Shown: positions 8,606 through 17,249 of the stretch, one piece after another | Numbering within the stretch: position 1 is the stretch's first letter | Layout of the letters: every line of letters begins with the position of its first letter | Source of the DNA: Belliella filtrata | GTDB lineage: Bacteria > Bacteroidota > Bacteroidia > Cytophagales > Cyclobacteriaceae | Assembly: GCF_022549775.1 (NCBI RefSeq) | Contig: NZ_JAKZGP010000029.1 | Span: 1-59,342 of the forward strand | Direction: 5' to 3' | Length of the DNA stretch: 59,342 bases | Notes under the pieces: model-generated | The model's input: the letters and a program-made list of their open reading frames with translations, nothing else | The model's database searches: none | What the model was told of the DNA's origin: nothing | Position numbers and translations under genes: made by a program

Positions 8606-9238
8606 TTAAAGCTTCACAAAAAGCTCATCATGGGGTCTTCTTACTTTTTTGGCATTGGCCAAATGATCTTTTGCTTCATCTCTGTATCCTAAAGTAAGTA
8701 AGGTAGCAGCACTCATTCCTTTATCGGTCAACCCTAAAACCTTATCTACTTCAGCGGCATCAAATCCCTCCATAGGAGTGCTATCTATCCTAAGTTCAGC
8801 AGCGGCTACCAATGCAGTGCCAAGGGCGATGTAGGCTTGCTTTGAAGACCAGCTAAAAAACTCTTCTTCGCTTTGTTTGGTGAAATTGTTTTTCAAAGCA
8901 TTAGCGTATTGATCTAAGGCTCCTTTTTCCATATTTCTTTCCTCATAAACCATTTCAAAATAAGTGTCAATTTGCTCTGTAGTGATTGATTTCCATGCTG
9001 CAAAAACGATTAGGTGAGACCCTTCGTTTACTTGAGGTTGCTTGACAGCTTTTTCAGATAATTTCTTTCTTAATGCTTCATCTTCGATGACAAAAACTGT
9101 AAAAGGTTGAAGTCCATTTGATGTCGCAGTCAGACTGATCGAATCCAAAATAGTTTTCAATTTGTCTTCAGACACTTTTTGACCATTCATTCTTTTGGTT
9201 GCATAGCGCCACTCTAAGTTATGTATTATATCATTCAT
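8606..9238 (-). CDS. NAD(P)H-dependent nitroreductase family oxidoreductase
   Basis: A 210-residue FMN-binding nitroreductase (NfsB-like). Evidence is the start WRYATKRMNGQKVSEDKLKT (flavin phosphate contact Arg-Tyr-Ala-Thr-Lys-Arg), SLTATSNGLQPFTVFVIED, the central SSKQAYIALGTALVAAAEL helix, DSTPMEGFD, and the C-terminal LTLGYRDEAKD with KVRRP. Family members reduce nitro compounds and quinones, or serve as dihydropteridine reductases. Its upstream region carries the palindrome ATGTATATACAT at 9258-9269, a possible repressor site. Confidence 0.93.
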   Translation of the reverse strand: MNDIIHNLEWRYATKRMNGQKVSEDKLKTILDSISLTATSNGLQPFTVFVIEDEALRKKLSEKAVKQPQVNEGSHLIVFAAWKSITTEQIDTYFEMVYEERNMEKGALDQYANALKNNFTKQSEEEFFSWSSKQAYIALGTALVAAAELRIDSTPMEGFDAAEVDKVLGLTDKGMSAATLLTLGYRDEAKDHLANAKKVRRPHDELFVKL

Positions 9239-9257
9239 AATGTTGTCTTATTAACTT

Positions 9258-9269
9258 ATGTATATACAT
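9258..9269. promoter_or_regulatory. palindrome upstream of the nitroreductase gene
   Basis: ATGTATATACAT is a perfect 12-bp palindrome 20 bases upstream of the minus-strand start at 9238. It fits an operator for a local or distant regulator. No regulator gene is adjacent, so the role is unproven. Confidence 0.35.
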
Positions 9270-9346
9270 GTAATTAATCGAAATAGTTCAAGAAATTTAT
9301 CTTTCTTTTTTAAAAAAATGTGACCTGAGATATGCTTTTGTTGAGC

Positions 9347-10261
9347 TTAGTGTCTGTACTTTGACCCTTGCAGGACTTTGAAAACATGCAATACGGCTGG
9401 AAATATTGAATCCATGGATTCTTCGGCTCCTTTGGTTGAGCCAGGAAGCGCAAGGACTAAGGTGTTGCCTATTAAACCTGCAACAGATCTTGAGAGCATG
9501 GCATATGGCATTCTAGATTGTCCATAGCTTCGAATAGCCTCTTCTATACCAGGCACTTCCCTTTCGATCAATGGTCTGATAGCTTCTGGAGTGACATCTC
9601 TAGGAGAGAGTCCAGTACCACCAGTAAAGATGACCAAGTCAAGCTTGGCATTTGTAAAGGTTTTTAATTGGTCTTGAATTGAAGTCATTTCGTCAGGGAT
9701 GATCAGGTATTTTTCGACTTGAACATTCAAGGATTCTAACTTTTTCATAATCACTTTCCCAGCCTTGTCTTCCTTATTGCCTTCAGCAATACTGTCTGAA
9801 CACACAATTACAGCTGCGTGTAGTATTTGCTCTTTATCTTTTGAAAAATCAGACTTGCCACCTTTTTTGTCTACCAACTTGATCTTTTCTATGCTAATGT
9901 TTTTATCTATTGGCTTCAGCATATCATACATCGTCAGTGCCACCACTGAGGCTGCATGCATGGCTTCCACTTCTACACCAGTTTTATAAATGGTATGAAT
10001 CTCCACCATAATTAGGATTTCTAATTCTTTGACTTCATAACTTACACTAGTGAACTCTACAGGCAAGGGATGACAGTCAGGTATCATGTCAGCAGTTCGC
10101 TTTGCAGCAAAAAGCCCAGCTACTTTTGCCATTTCAAAAACATCACCTTTTGGAACCTTCTTATTGACTACAGCATCGATAGTTGTTTGAGAGCTTACTT
10201 TGACTATTGCTTGTGCGATAGCTTTTCTGAGTGTACTTGATTTATGTGTAATATTGATCAT
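9347..10261 (-). CDS. bifunctional MoaC-MogA/MoaB fusion
   Basis: A 304-residue fusion. Residues 1-147 are MoaC, which with MoaA makes cyclic pyranopterin monophosphate: CHPLP at 63-67, EVEAMHAASVVALTMYDMLK at 97-116, KLVDKKGGKS at 128-137. Residues 148-304 are a MogA/MoaB-type domain that adenylylates molybdopterin: FTGGTGLSPRDVTPEA at 212-227 and ALPGSTKGAEE. It is the last gene of the Moco operon read from 15.7 kb downward. The fusion joins an early and a late pathway step in one chain. Confidence 0.95.
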   Translation of the reverse strand: MINITHKSSTLRKAIAQAIVKVSSQTTIDAVVNKKVPKGDVFEMAKVAGLFAAKRTADMIPDCHPLPVEFTSVSYEVKELEILIMVEIHTIYKTGVEVEAMHAASVVALTMYDMLKPIDKNISIEKIKLVDKKGGKSDFSKDKEQILHAAVIVCSDSIAEGNKEDKAGKVIMKKLESLNVQVEKYLIIPDEMTSIQDQLKTFTNAKLDLVIFTGGTGLSPRDVTPEAIRPLIEREVPGIEEAIRSYGQSRMPYAMLSRSVAGLIGNTLVLALPGSTKGAEESMDSIFPAVLHVFKVLQGSKYRH

Positions 10262-10307
10262 GTTAATGGAGAGATGTAATAGGCATTATTGAATGCTGTA
10301 TGTTTCG

Positions 10308-10615
10308 TTAATTTCTTTTGTAAATTTCTTTTCCGACCCTATTTATATGTTTGATAAATTCAGGATTATTAATTCTATTGTAAATTGAAATATCAAATTT
10401 ATATGGCAACATCAAATCATCTAAATCATACGCAATCTCTGTTTGTAAACTCAAATCAATATCACTTCCAATCAAAGAAAGGTCTATATCTGAAGCGGGT
10501 TTAAAATTGCCCATTGCTCTTGAGCCGTAGATCATACTTCCTCTACTTGAGGGTATTTCGAAAAGGCATCTCTAATGCCTATTATTTCTTCTTTTGTCAA
10601 GCCTGAAGCTTCCAT
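10308..10615 (-). pseudogene. frameshifted MNT-type nucleotidyltransferase
   Basis: From the ATG at 10615-10613 the frame reads MEASGLTKEEIIGIRDAF, SKYPQVEEV, then TGA at 10534-10532. A second frame, starting at the ATG at 10535-10533 and overlapping it as ATGA, continues as MIYGSRAMGNFKPASDIDLS and runs to 10308. Together they spell a typical small nucleotidyltransferase with GSRAMG and the metal-binding DID, split by a one-base shift. Coupled re-initiation at ATGA could still make the 75-residue catalytic part, but it lacks the N-terminal helix. No HEPN partner is next to it. It lies between moaE and moaC-mogA. Confidence 0.75.
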
Positions 10616-10681
10616 TTTTTAGTAATTATTTGAATGATAAAGCTTTTTTTCAATTAACAAGTTAACTCTAGCTAAATTATA

Positions 10682-11128
10682 TCAAGTATTTATCTTCCAG
10701 GCTGAATTTTCATTATCGATGATTTCTTTGCCCCATATTGGAAGTTCTTTTTTGATTCGTTCTACTAATTCTTCACATGCTCCCATGGCAGCCTTTCGAT
10801 GTTTGGAAGAGGTAAAGACAAATAGGCAAATCTCACCAACTTTGACCTCACCTAGACTATGGTAGATGTGCATGCATGTCAAAGGATATTTAGCAAAAAT
10901 AGCCTCACGAATCTCAAAAGCTTGCTGAAGTGCCATTTCTTCGTATGCTGTATAATTGATAGCTTGGACTGTTCCTTCTTCCTTTACATCAGCCCTGACT
11001 TGCCCCAAGAAAATACTATGGCCACCAATATCTGTTTTACTAGCGTGATTGGCTATAGATTGAGCAATTTTTTCTGGTGCTATTGCTCCAGAGACAAATA
11101 TATTTTTTGGTGTTCTTTGTTTTTCCAT
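10682..11128 (-). CDS. moaE: molybdopterin synthase catalytic subunit MoaE
   Basis: A 148-residue MoaE of normal length. Motifs: GGHSIFLGQVRADVKEEGTV, INYTAYEEMALQQAFEIRE, HIYHSLGEVKVGEICLFVFT, and the catalytic-Lys region SSKHRKAAMGACEELVERIK followed by PIWGKE. It converts cyclic pyranopterin monophosphate to molybdopterin using sulfur from the thiocarboxylated MoaD encoded at 12389-12616. It is part of the Moco operon, downstream of moeB after a gap of about 140 bases. Confidence 0.97.
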   Translation of the reverse strand: MEKQRTPKNIFVSGAIAPEKIAQSIANHASKTDIGGHSIFLGQVRADVKEEGTVQAINYTAYEEMALQQAFEIREAIFAKYPLTCMHIYHSLGEVKVGEICLFVFTSSKHRKAAMGACEELVERIKKELPIWGKEIIDNENSAWKINT

Positions 11129-11269
11129 ATCGACTTTTTTGGGATATAATATGTTAGTTACTTGCAGCTCTATAATTGCTTTGCCTCATATTTGTTGTCA
11201 TTAGATAGATGTACAAAGACAATAAGTTTTTATCATACAAGACATCATATGTGTGATTGTAGATTGAAT

Positions 11270-12385
11270 TTACTTGGTACTTGGTACATTGTATTTAGTA
11301 CTTTCTCTTTTTTCTACCCATTCATTTAATCCTCCTTTGACAGATTGAACATATTTATCTGGAAAAATACGCTGTAAAAATATGCTTGCTTTTAGGCTTC
11401 TCTTTCCAGTTTGACACATTAGAAATATATGTTGATATTTTGATAATTGTTGTCTTGAACCTTCTAATGCATCCATTTCTATTTTTAGGTGTGTTAAATC
11501 CTCCAGCTTGGGAAATTCTGATTTTGCTCGAATGTCTATAAGTACCACTTGATCATTGTTTGCTAGTGAGTTGATGACTTCATTCCATTCAGCTTCTTGA
11601 TCAAGTCCACAAAAATCTCGATAGTCTATGTCTTGGAAAGCCGAAACATTTTCTGGTCTGTAGCTTTCAGCCTGTGGATTTTTAGAGAGTTTTACTTGAT
11701 ATGTTTTGTTACTGAGCAAGTTGTAGAATAGGATGCTATCAGCCAAAGTTTCTCCATATCCTGTCAGAAATTTGATGCATTCAGAAGCCATCAAAGTACC
11801 TATGATCCCCGGTAGCACCCCTAGGACACCGGTTTCGTTGCAGTTTGGAACTTCTAGTGCGGATGGTGGAGTAGGATAGAGGTCTCGGTAGTCGACAGAC
11901 TGTTCGTCTTTGGTATTGAAAATGGCAACTTGTCCTTCATTTTGATAAATAGCTCCGAAAACCAAAGGCTTTTTCATCAATACACACGCATCATTCACCA
12001 AGTATCTAGTGGGAAAATTGTCCGAACCATCAAGTATGATGTCATACATTTTGATAATTTCTAAACAGTTTTCCTTTGAAATAAAGTTGGGATATGCCTC
12101 AATAGCAATGTCATCGTATTTCTTTTTCAGTGCACTTTGAGTAGTGATGGCTTTATTTTTACCGATATCATCTTGGCCAAAGAGAATTTGTCTATTGAGG
12201 TTTGAAATAGAGACTGTGTCTCCATCGACGATACCAATGCGTCCGACTCCAGCAGCAGCTAGGTACTGAATAGCAGGGCAGCCTAATCCACCCGCTCCGA
12301 TGATTAGGATACTGGATGCTTGAAGTTTTTGCTGTGCAGTAGTACCAAACCCAGGGAGAAAATGTTGTCGCTCAAACCTATTCAT
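11270..12385 (-). CDS. moeB: MoeB-type adenylyltransferase with C-terminal rhodanese domain
   Basis: A 371-residue HesA/MoeB/ThiF enzyme that activates the MoaD C-terminus. The nucleotide fold shows GAGGLGCPAIQYLAAAGVG and VDGDTVSISNLNRQILFGQ; the catalytic Cys is in PNCNETGVLGVLPG. The C-terminal rhodanese domain (about 270-360) has active-site loop CQTGKRS and may supply the sulfur. Oddly, the two CxxC zinc pairs of E. coli MoeB are absent: the first is replaced by the YRDLYPTPP region, the second leaves one Cys. The stop lies 3 bases from moaD, fitting one coupled unit. Confidence 0.93.
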   Translation of the reverse strand: MNRFERQHFLPGFGTTAQQKLQASSILIIGAGGLGCPAIQYLAAAGVGRIGIVDGDTVSISNLNRQILFGQDDIGKNKAITTQSALKKKYDDIAIEAYPNFISKENCLEIIKMYDIILDGSDNFPTRYLVNDACVLMKKPLVFGAIYQNEGQVAIFNTKDEQSVDYRDLYPTPPSALEVPNCNETGVLGVLPGIIGTLMASECIKFLTGYGETLADSILFYNLLSNKTYQVKLSKNPQAESYRPENVSAFQDIDYRDFCGLDQEAEWNEVINSLANNDQVVLIDIRAKSEFPKLEDLTHLKIEMDALEGSRQQLSKYQHIFLMCQTGKRSLKASIFLQRIFPDKYVQSVKGGLNEWVEKRESTKYNVPSTK

Positions 12386-12388
12386 AGA

Positions 12389-12616
12389 TCATCCTCCAGA
12401 GAATGGTGGAAGTAAAGCGATTTCTACATCCATGGGAATGGAAACATCACCCGAAGTCAATTTTTTATCGATCGCAATGCTAAACTTCATCTTCTGTAAG
12501 TCAGGAAATTGCTGGTATAAATACCCTTTTAAGATTTCGGTATTTGGGAAGTTGTCTACTTGCAACTCTTCTTGACCTATTATTTCAGCGATTTTTCCAA
12601 AAGCAAGTATTTTCAT
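12389..12616 (-). CDS. moaD: molybdopterin synthase sulfur carrier MoaD
   Basis: A 75-residue ubiquitin-like sulfur carrier. The diagnostic C-terminus ALLPPFSGG ends in the Gly-Gly that MoeB adenylylates and that then becomes a thiocarboxylate. The N-terminus MKILAFGKIAEIIG fits MoaD rather than ThiS, as does the setting between moeA/TauE and moeB. The start ATG is unambiguous. Confidence 0.95.
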   Translation of the reverse strand: MKILAFGKIAEIIGQEELQVDNFPNTEILKGYLYQQFPDLQKMKFSIAIDKKLTSGDVSIPMDVEIALLPPFSGG

Positions 12617-12723
12617 GATATGGTTGATTTGTAAACGGTACTATTCAAATATAACATTCGATATGTTTGTAGGGAATGTTTTGTTAGAATATTTATGATG
12701 TGTTTCGTTTATTGTTAGGGTAG

Positions 12724-13461
12724 TTAGCTCAAAACGAGCTTAATAGCTGCAATGAAAAGCACTACTGTCAATGTGTATTTTACAGCTTTGAAATTGAAAA
12801 CATTAGCGCCAAAATATGCGCCTAAAGCTCCTCCTACTATTGTCAAAGGCATAAGAATCCAAAGCTGCGGATCATAAGTTATATTAAGGAAATTTGATCC
12901 CAAAAGCCCTGATATAGAATTGAGGCAGATAAATAGTGCGCTAACAGCTGCTGTTTCTTTCATGTCTGTCCAGCCCAGAAGCAACAATATTGGAGATAAG
13001 ATAATGCCTCCACCGATTCCAATTAATCCAGAAATAAATCCGATTCCTAATCCAAGTGCACCTAGAAGCGCCCAGTTTTCTTTGATTTGTTTACCTTTTG
13101 ATTTAGGGAAAACATTCAAAAACCTGAGGATTGGGAAAAACAAAAGAATTCCTAGAATTTGCTTATACAAGGTTGCATCTATCAGTATTTTGCCACCTAC
13201 GAAAGCAGCTGGTACGGAAAAAATAATGATGTAAAGAAATAGTTTAATAGGGAATTTGACTGTTTTTCTAAATGCCAAAAACGCCATCGAAGATACGATG
13301 ATATTCAAAATGAGTGCTGTAGGACGGATTTCCGCTGGTGCAAAATTGAAGATGGTCAAAAACATCAAGTAGCTACTAGCACCACCATGCCCAACAGCTG
13401 CGTACAAGAATGCTACCAAGGGAAGCAATATAAAAAGTACCCAAGTAAACCCTTCCATCAT
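12724..13461 (-). CDS. TauE/SafE-family membrane permease
   Basis: A 245-residue, very hydrophobic protein with about eight membrane segments and the family repeats (VGHGGASSYLMFLTIFNF in the N half, GLIGIGGGIILSPILLLLGW in the C half). Family members are proposed to move sulfite, sulfoacetate or other organosulfur anions. The ATG lies one base after the moeA stop, and moaD follows, so it is embedded in the Moco operon. This suggests a role linked to sulfur or oxyanion supply, but the substrate cannot be read from the sequence. Confidence 0.9.
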   Translation of the reverse strand: MMEGFTWVLFILLPLVAFLYAAVGHGGASSYLMFLTIFNFAPAEIRPTALILNIIVSSMAFLAFRKTVKFPIKLFLYIIIFSVPAAFVGGKILIDATLYKQILGILLFFPILRFLNVFPKSKGKQIKENWALLGALGLGIGFISGLIGIGGGIILSPILLLLGWTDMKETAAVSALFICLNSISGLLGSNFLNITYDPQLWILMPLTIVGGALGAYFGANVFNFKAVKYTLTVVLFIAAIKLVLS

Positions 13462-13462
13462 T

Positions 13463-14641
13463 TTACCATAAGTAAATGGCCACTTTTTCTCCTTTTTGCA
13501 TGTGTGAGATGCCTTCTGGGATCAGTGCAAACCCATCACACTGGGCAAATGCTTTCAAGTTGAATGACTCTTGACCTTCTAAAACTTTAACTTGACCATC
13601 TATAATTTTGACTTTAAGGAAAAAAGTTAGGTCTGCATTTTTATTTACATCACTTTCCAAAGGTAAAGTTACTTGCGGCTTCCATACATTGTTCTTTCCA
13701 AGCCACTGAAGTATGGATGGTTTGACGTATTGATTGAAGCAAGTGATGACAGAGGCGGGGTTACCTGGAAGCGCAAATATTAATTGTTGAGATTTTTTCC
13801 CAGCAAAAATTGGTTTCCCGGGTCTCTGCTTGATTTTATAAAACAATTCTGAGACTTTGGTATTTTCTAAACCTTCTTTGACAAAATCATAGTCACCAAC
13901 TGAAATACCTCCTGATATGATGATGATATCATGAATAGCCAATGCTTTGTCGATGGCTTGTTTTACAATATTAGGCTGATCATCTACTTTGAAAGTTTCT
14001 ATTTTTTCTACTCCCAAATACCTGAGGTAAGCAATCAATAAAGGGCCATTGGCATTGTAAATCTGTCCAAATTCTAATGGTTGACCAACTTCTTTGATTT
14101 CGTTCCCAGTGATGATAAGCCCTACTGAGGGAGTTGAAAATACTCCTACGGTTGCTATACCTACGGATGCTAATAAGCCTACAGTTCCAGCAGTTATGAG
14201 ACTTCCTGCATCTAGTATTTTAGTCCCAGCTTGAGTTTGGGCTCCTTTCTTTCGGACATGATCTCCTTGCTTTACCTTTCCGATGTCAAAAGTTATCTGA
14301 TCATTGCTTCGTTGAACCCACTCTTGCTGAATAACGGTGTCTGCACCAGCTGGAATTGGTGCGCCAGTGAAAATTCTTATCGCTTTCCCTTTGCCCAGCG
14401 TCCCTTTGGGAATACTTCCAGCGGCAATCTCCCCTTCAACTGGGAATGAGTTTAAGCTGTTAGGATCATATGCAAATGCATAGCCATCCATGGCGGAATT
14501 GTCAAAAGAAGGAACATCCATTGGTGAAAAGATATCCTCAGCTACAACATGACCTATAGCTTCTTCTAGTGGCAGAAAAGTGATTTTACCTTTTAAGGTG
14601 TTTTTTTCTAAGATTGATTTGGCTTCTGATACACTTATCAT
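13463..14641 (-). CDS. moeA: molybdopterin molybdenumtransferase MoeA
   Basis: A 392-residue MoeA inserting molybdate into adenylylated molybdopterin. Motifs: MDVPSFDNSAMDGYAF near 40-55, GAPIPAGADTVIQQEW near 92-107, GLIITGNEIKEVGQ, ISGGISVGDYDFVKEGLE, and LPGNPASVITCFNQYV. The domain order (insertion, MPT-binding, C-terminal beta domain) and length are standard. It lies second in the operon, after moaA. Confidence 0.97.
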   Translation of the reverse strand: MISVSEAKSILEKNTLKGKITFLPLEEAIGHVVAEDIFSPMDVPSFDNSAMDGYAFAYDPNSLNSFPVEGEIAAGSIPKGTLGKGKAIRIFTGAPIPAGADTVIQQEWVQRSNDQITFDIGKVKQGDHVRKKGAQTQAGTKILDAGSLITAGTVGLLASVGIATVGVFSTPSVGLIITGNEIKEVGQPLEFGQIYNANGPLLIAYLRYLGVEKIETFKVDDQPNIVKQAIDKALAIHDIIIISGGISVGDYDFVKEGLENTKVSELFYKIKQRPGKPIFAGKKSQQLIFALPGNPASVITCFNQYVKPSILQWLGKNNVWKPQVTLPLESDVNKNADLTFFLKVKIIDGQVKVLEGQESFNLKAFAQCDGFALIPEGISHMQKGEKVAIYLW

Positions 14642-14689
14642 AGCTTGATTTTTTGGTTCTTACGAGGGTAGAGTTTATTTGGCTAGAGA

Positions 14690-15691
14690 TCAGCCACCAA
14701 TTTTGATCATGCTCCTGTTTTGAATTTTTTCTGCAGATGCTTTGGTGTAATCTGTGGATAATTGCCCACCTAGCGCAGCATGCTTTTTACTTACAGCTAG
14801 CCTCACAAGTGGTTCTATGTCTTTTCCAGCTCTCAAAGCTCCTAGAAGATCCATTTCGTCTTTACCAAATAAGCAGTTTTTCATTTTACCATCAGCTGTA
14901 AGTCGCAGCCTGTTACATGTGCCACAAAAATGCTCACTCATCGTTGTGATAAATGCAAAAGTACCTGCATGACCATTTGCTTGATAGGCTTTTGCTGTAT
15001 CGTTCGGATCATCTTGGAGTTTTGAGATTTCGTATTTCGAAGAGATGATGTCAAGCATCTTTGCAGCTGTGAGTACTTTGTCTTTGTTCCAAAGATTACC
15101 TGCGAAGGGCATAAACTCTATGAATCTTACATGAAGCGGTAGGTCTTTGGTAATAGCTACAAAGTCCAAAATCTCTTTCTCAATGATTCCATTTAGCGCT
15201 ACTACATTGATTTTGACCCTGAATTGATGCTTTATAAGAAGCTGTATATTGTTCCAAACTTGGGAAAATTGATCTCTTTTAGTGAGTTTATAAAAAGTCT
15301 CGGGACTCAAAGTGTCCAAACTAATGTTTACTTTTTTTACCCCTGATGCTTTAAGGTTTGATATATACTTATCTATCAACACGCCGTTGCTTGTGAGTGT
15401 GAGCTCTACAGGAAGTTCGGAAAGGTTGGCAAGAATAAGAGGGAATTCTTTTCTTACGAGTGGCTCCCCCCCTGTAAGCCTAATCTTATCTACGCCGAGA
15501 GAGACGAATTTTTTGGCCATATCGTATATCTCATTAGGCTGCATAAGCTGTGCATTAGGCATTCCTTCGATGTCTTCTTCAGGCATACAATAGCTGCATC
15601 TAAAGTTGCAATTATCAGTCAGTGAGATCCTAAGGTAATTGTGAACCCTTCCATGCTTATCTTCCAACGGAACTTTCTTCTCTTTCATCAT
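14690..15691 (-). CDS. moaA: GTP 3',8-cyclase MoaA
   Basis: A radical-SAM enzyme starting Moco synthesis. The SAM cluster motif CNFRCSYC and the second-cluster motif FCGTCNRLRLTADGKMKNC are both present, as are LTGGEPLVRKEF and the C-terminal Gly-Gly (MIKIGG) needed by MoaA. The frame is open to 15745, but the ATG pair at 15691/15688 gives the normal length (333 residues) and the usual distance to HGRVHNYLRISLTDNCNF. First gene of the operon; no Moco riboswitch fold was recognised upstream. Confidence 0.96.
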   Translation of the reverse strand: MMKEKKVPLEDKHGRVHNYLRISLTDNCNFRCSYCMPEEDIEGMPNAQLMQPNEIYDMAKKFVSLGVDKIRLTGGEPLVRKEFPLILANLSELPVELTLTSNGVLIDKYISNLKASGVKKVNISLDTLSPETFYKLTKRDQFSQVWNNIQLLIKHQFRVKINVVALNGIIEKEILDFVAITKDLPLHVRFIEFMPFAGNLWNKDKVLTAAKMLDIISSKYEISKLQDDPNDTAKAYQANGHAGTFAFITTMSEHFCGTCNRLRLTADGKMKNCLFGKDEMDLLGALRAGKDIEPLVRLAVSKKHAALGGQLSTDYTKASAEKIQNRSMIKIGG

Positions 15692-15789
15692 GGACAAAGT
15701 AATGTTAAAAATCCTCTTCTCCAACCTTTTTCTGATAGCTATCAAAAAGCTTATTGTGATGCTGTCAAAATCGCTATTATTAGAGAAAT

Positions 15790-15823
15790 TTAACAGGACA
15801 GGTATTCAAACCTATCCTGTTAA
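15790..15823 (-). terminator. hairpin between the sterol desaturase-like gene and moaA
   Basis: TTAACAGGACAGGT (15790-15803) pairs with ACCTATCCTGTTAA (15810-15823) with one mismatch and a six-base loop. On the minus strand it lies after the desaturase stop and before moaA, so it probably separates the two units. The T tract is weak. Confidence 0.6.
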
Positions 15824-15894
15824 GTATTTATTTATTTTCTGAATATTTATTCGAAAACCTAATCAATATCTCAATTAGTGCAAGTTAATGGGAT

Positions 15895-16839
15895 TTAAAC
15901 TTTAACACTTTCTCGAATTGGTTGACCGATAGTCTCCTGTTTTTTTACAGTGCTTTCTCTTTCAGTCCTGTACCTGGCTTTTACAGCTTCAAGCTCACTT
16001 GGTCGCGTAAAGACCATGGCATAAGCCTCTTTGAATGATTTAGAACTTCTTACATCCTTTACGATATCATTCCATTCATGGAAATTCAAGGTGATAGGGT
16101 TATAAGAGTTTACGTTTTTGGTTAAGCCGTAAGTAGGTCTTTCTTCTTCAGGCATAAATGTACCAAACATTCTATCCCAGATAATGAAGGTAGACCCATA
16201 GTTTTTGTCCAGATATTTCTCATTGCTCGCATGATGTACCCTGTGGTGAGAAGGTGTTGTGAAGAAATATTCGATAGGTCTAGGAAGTTTGTTGATGTAC
16301 TCCGTATGAATCCAGAACTGATACAATACAGCTACTTGATGACAAATGAAGAATACCACCGGATGGAAACCTGCCAGTGCAACTGGAATAAAGAAAATGA
16401 TCTTAATGTGTTGCGTCCAGCTTAATCTAAAGGAAACGGACCAGTTGTATTTTTCTGAATTGTGGTGTGTGACATGAGTGGCCCACCAGAACCTATTTTC
16501 ATGTGCAATGCGGTGCGCCCAATATCTCCAAAAATCCAACCAAAACAAGCATAGAACATAAGCCCACCAAGTATTAGGGATAGACCAAGGCACCAAGTTG
16601 TAAAAGAACAAGATGATTCCAAACGTCACCACTTTGATCGCAGCACTCATGCCTACATTGACCAAGCCTATAAAAGTGGCAGAAATTGTATCTTTGCTAT
16701 CGTAATAATCTTTTTTCTCCCTGTAAGAATAGATCCATTCCAATACAACCAATCCTATCATCACTGGTGCAGCGTATAAGATTATGTTAGGAAGATCTAA
16801 GCTGAAAATTTGATCAAGGGTTAATTTTTCTTTGTTCAT
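15895..16839 (-). CDS. sterol desaturase / fatty acid hydroxylase family membrane enzyme
   Basis: A 314-residue di-iron membrane oxygenase. The histidine boxes are visible: HRIAHE (after WRYWA), HVTHHNSEKYN, HTEYI and SHHRVHH. Four or more hydrophobic segments flank them. Relatives hydroxylate fatty acids, sterols or carotenoids; the substrate is not predictable from sequence. It is monocistronic: a hairpin follows, and a divergent promoter region with two palindromes lies upstream. Confidence 0.92.
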   Translation of the reverse strand: MNKEKLTLDQIFSLDLPNIILYAAPVMIGLVVLEWIYSYREKKDYYDSKDTISATFIGLVNVGMSAAIKVVTFGIILFFYNLVPWSIPNTWWAYVLCLFWLDFWRYWAHRIAHENRFWWATHVTHHNSEKYNWSVSFRLSWTQHIKIIFFIPVALAGFHPVVFFICHQVAVLYQFWIHTEYINKLPRPIEYFFTTPSHHRVHHASNEKYLDKNYGSTFIIWDRMFGTFMPEEERPTYGLTKNVNSYNPITLNFHEWNDIVKDVRSSKSFKEAYAMVFTRPSELEAVKARYRTERESTVKKQETIGQPIRESVKV

Positions 16840-17249
16840 TTTGAAATGTTTGGTGGTTGATGGTAATATAAATATTGATGGTTTTCATATGAAACGCAAT
16901 ACTTCTGTATTACAATATCATTTTAGTAAAATGATGTGTTAATTTATATGGATTGATCAAACTTTTGGAGTTTCTATTCAATCAAAGGTTGAAGTATTGG
17001 TTTGAAATAAATATAAAAGCATAGAGTTATCAAAAAGGTTCCTTACCTTTTTATCTTAAGCCTCATTTAAATGCTGTGGGGTTTTTGCATTTCGCTGGTG
17101 AGGGTGAGTTTGAATGAAGGATGTTATACTTATTAGCAGTTTTAATCATTGTTTATTCTTCGATAGGAAGTTATTCGTATAATTTCACCTTTTCAAAAAA
17201 GGTAATATTCCTAAATATAAGAATTATTTTTGTCAAAAATAAAAATGCC
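16840..17249. other. divergent intergenic region with two palindromes
   Basis: It separates the minus-strand desaturase-like gene from the plus-strand epimerase. TTTCATATGAAA (16883-16894) and ATCATTTT-AGT-AAAATGAT (16917-16935) are perfect inverted repeats 44-97 bases upstream of the desaturase ATG and could be operators. TATTTTTG at 17225-17232 matches the -7 element upstream of the epimerase. The frame opening at 17121 is hydrophobic AT-rich translation with no family match and is not taken as coding. Confidence 0.5.

Noticed and set aside
17121-17249. Longer N-terminus for methylmalonyl-CoA epimerase
   Set aside because: The added 43 residues are AT-rich hydrophobic translation absent from the family, and a -7-like box lies within it.
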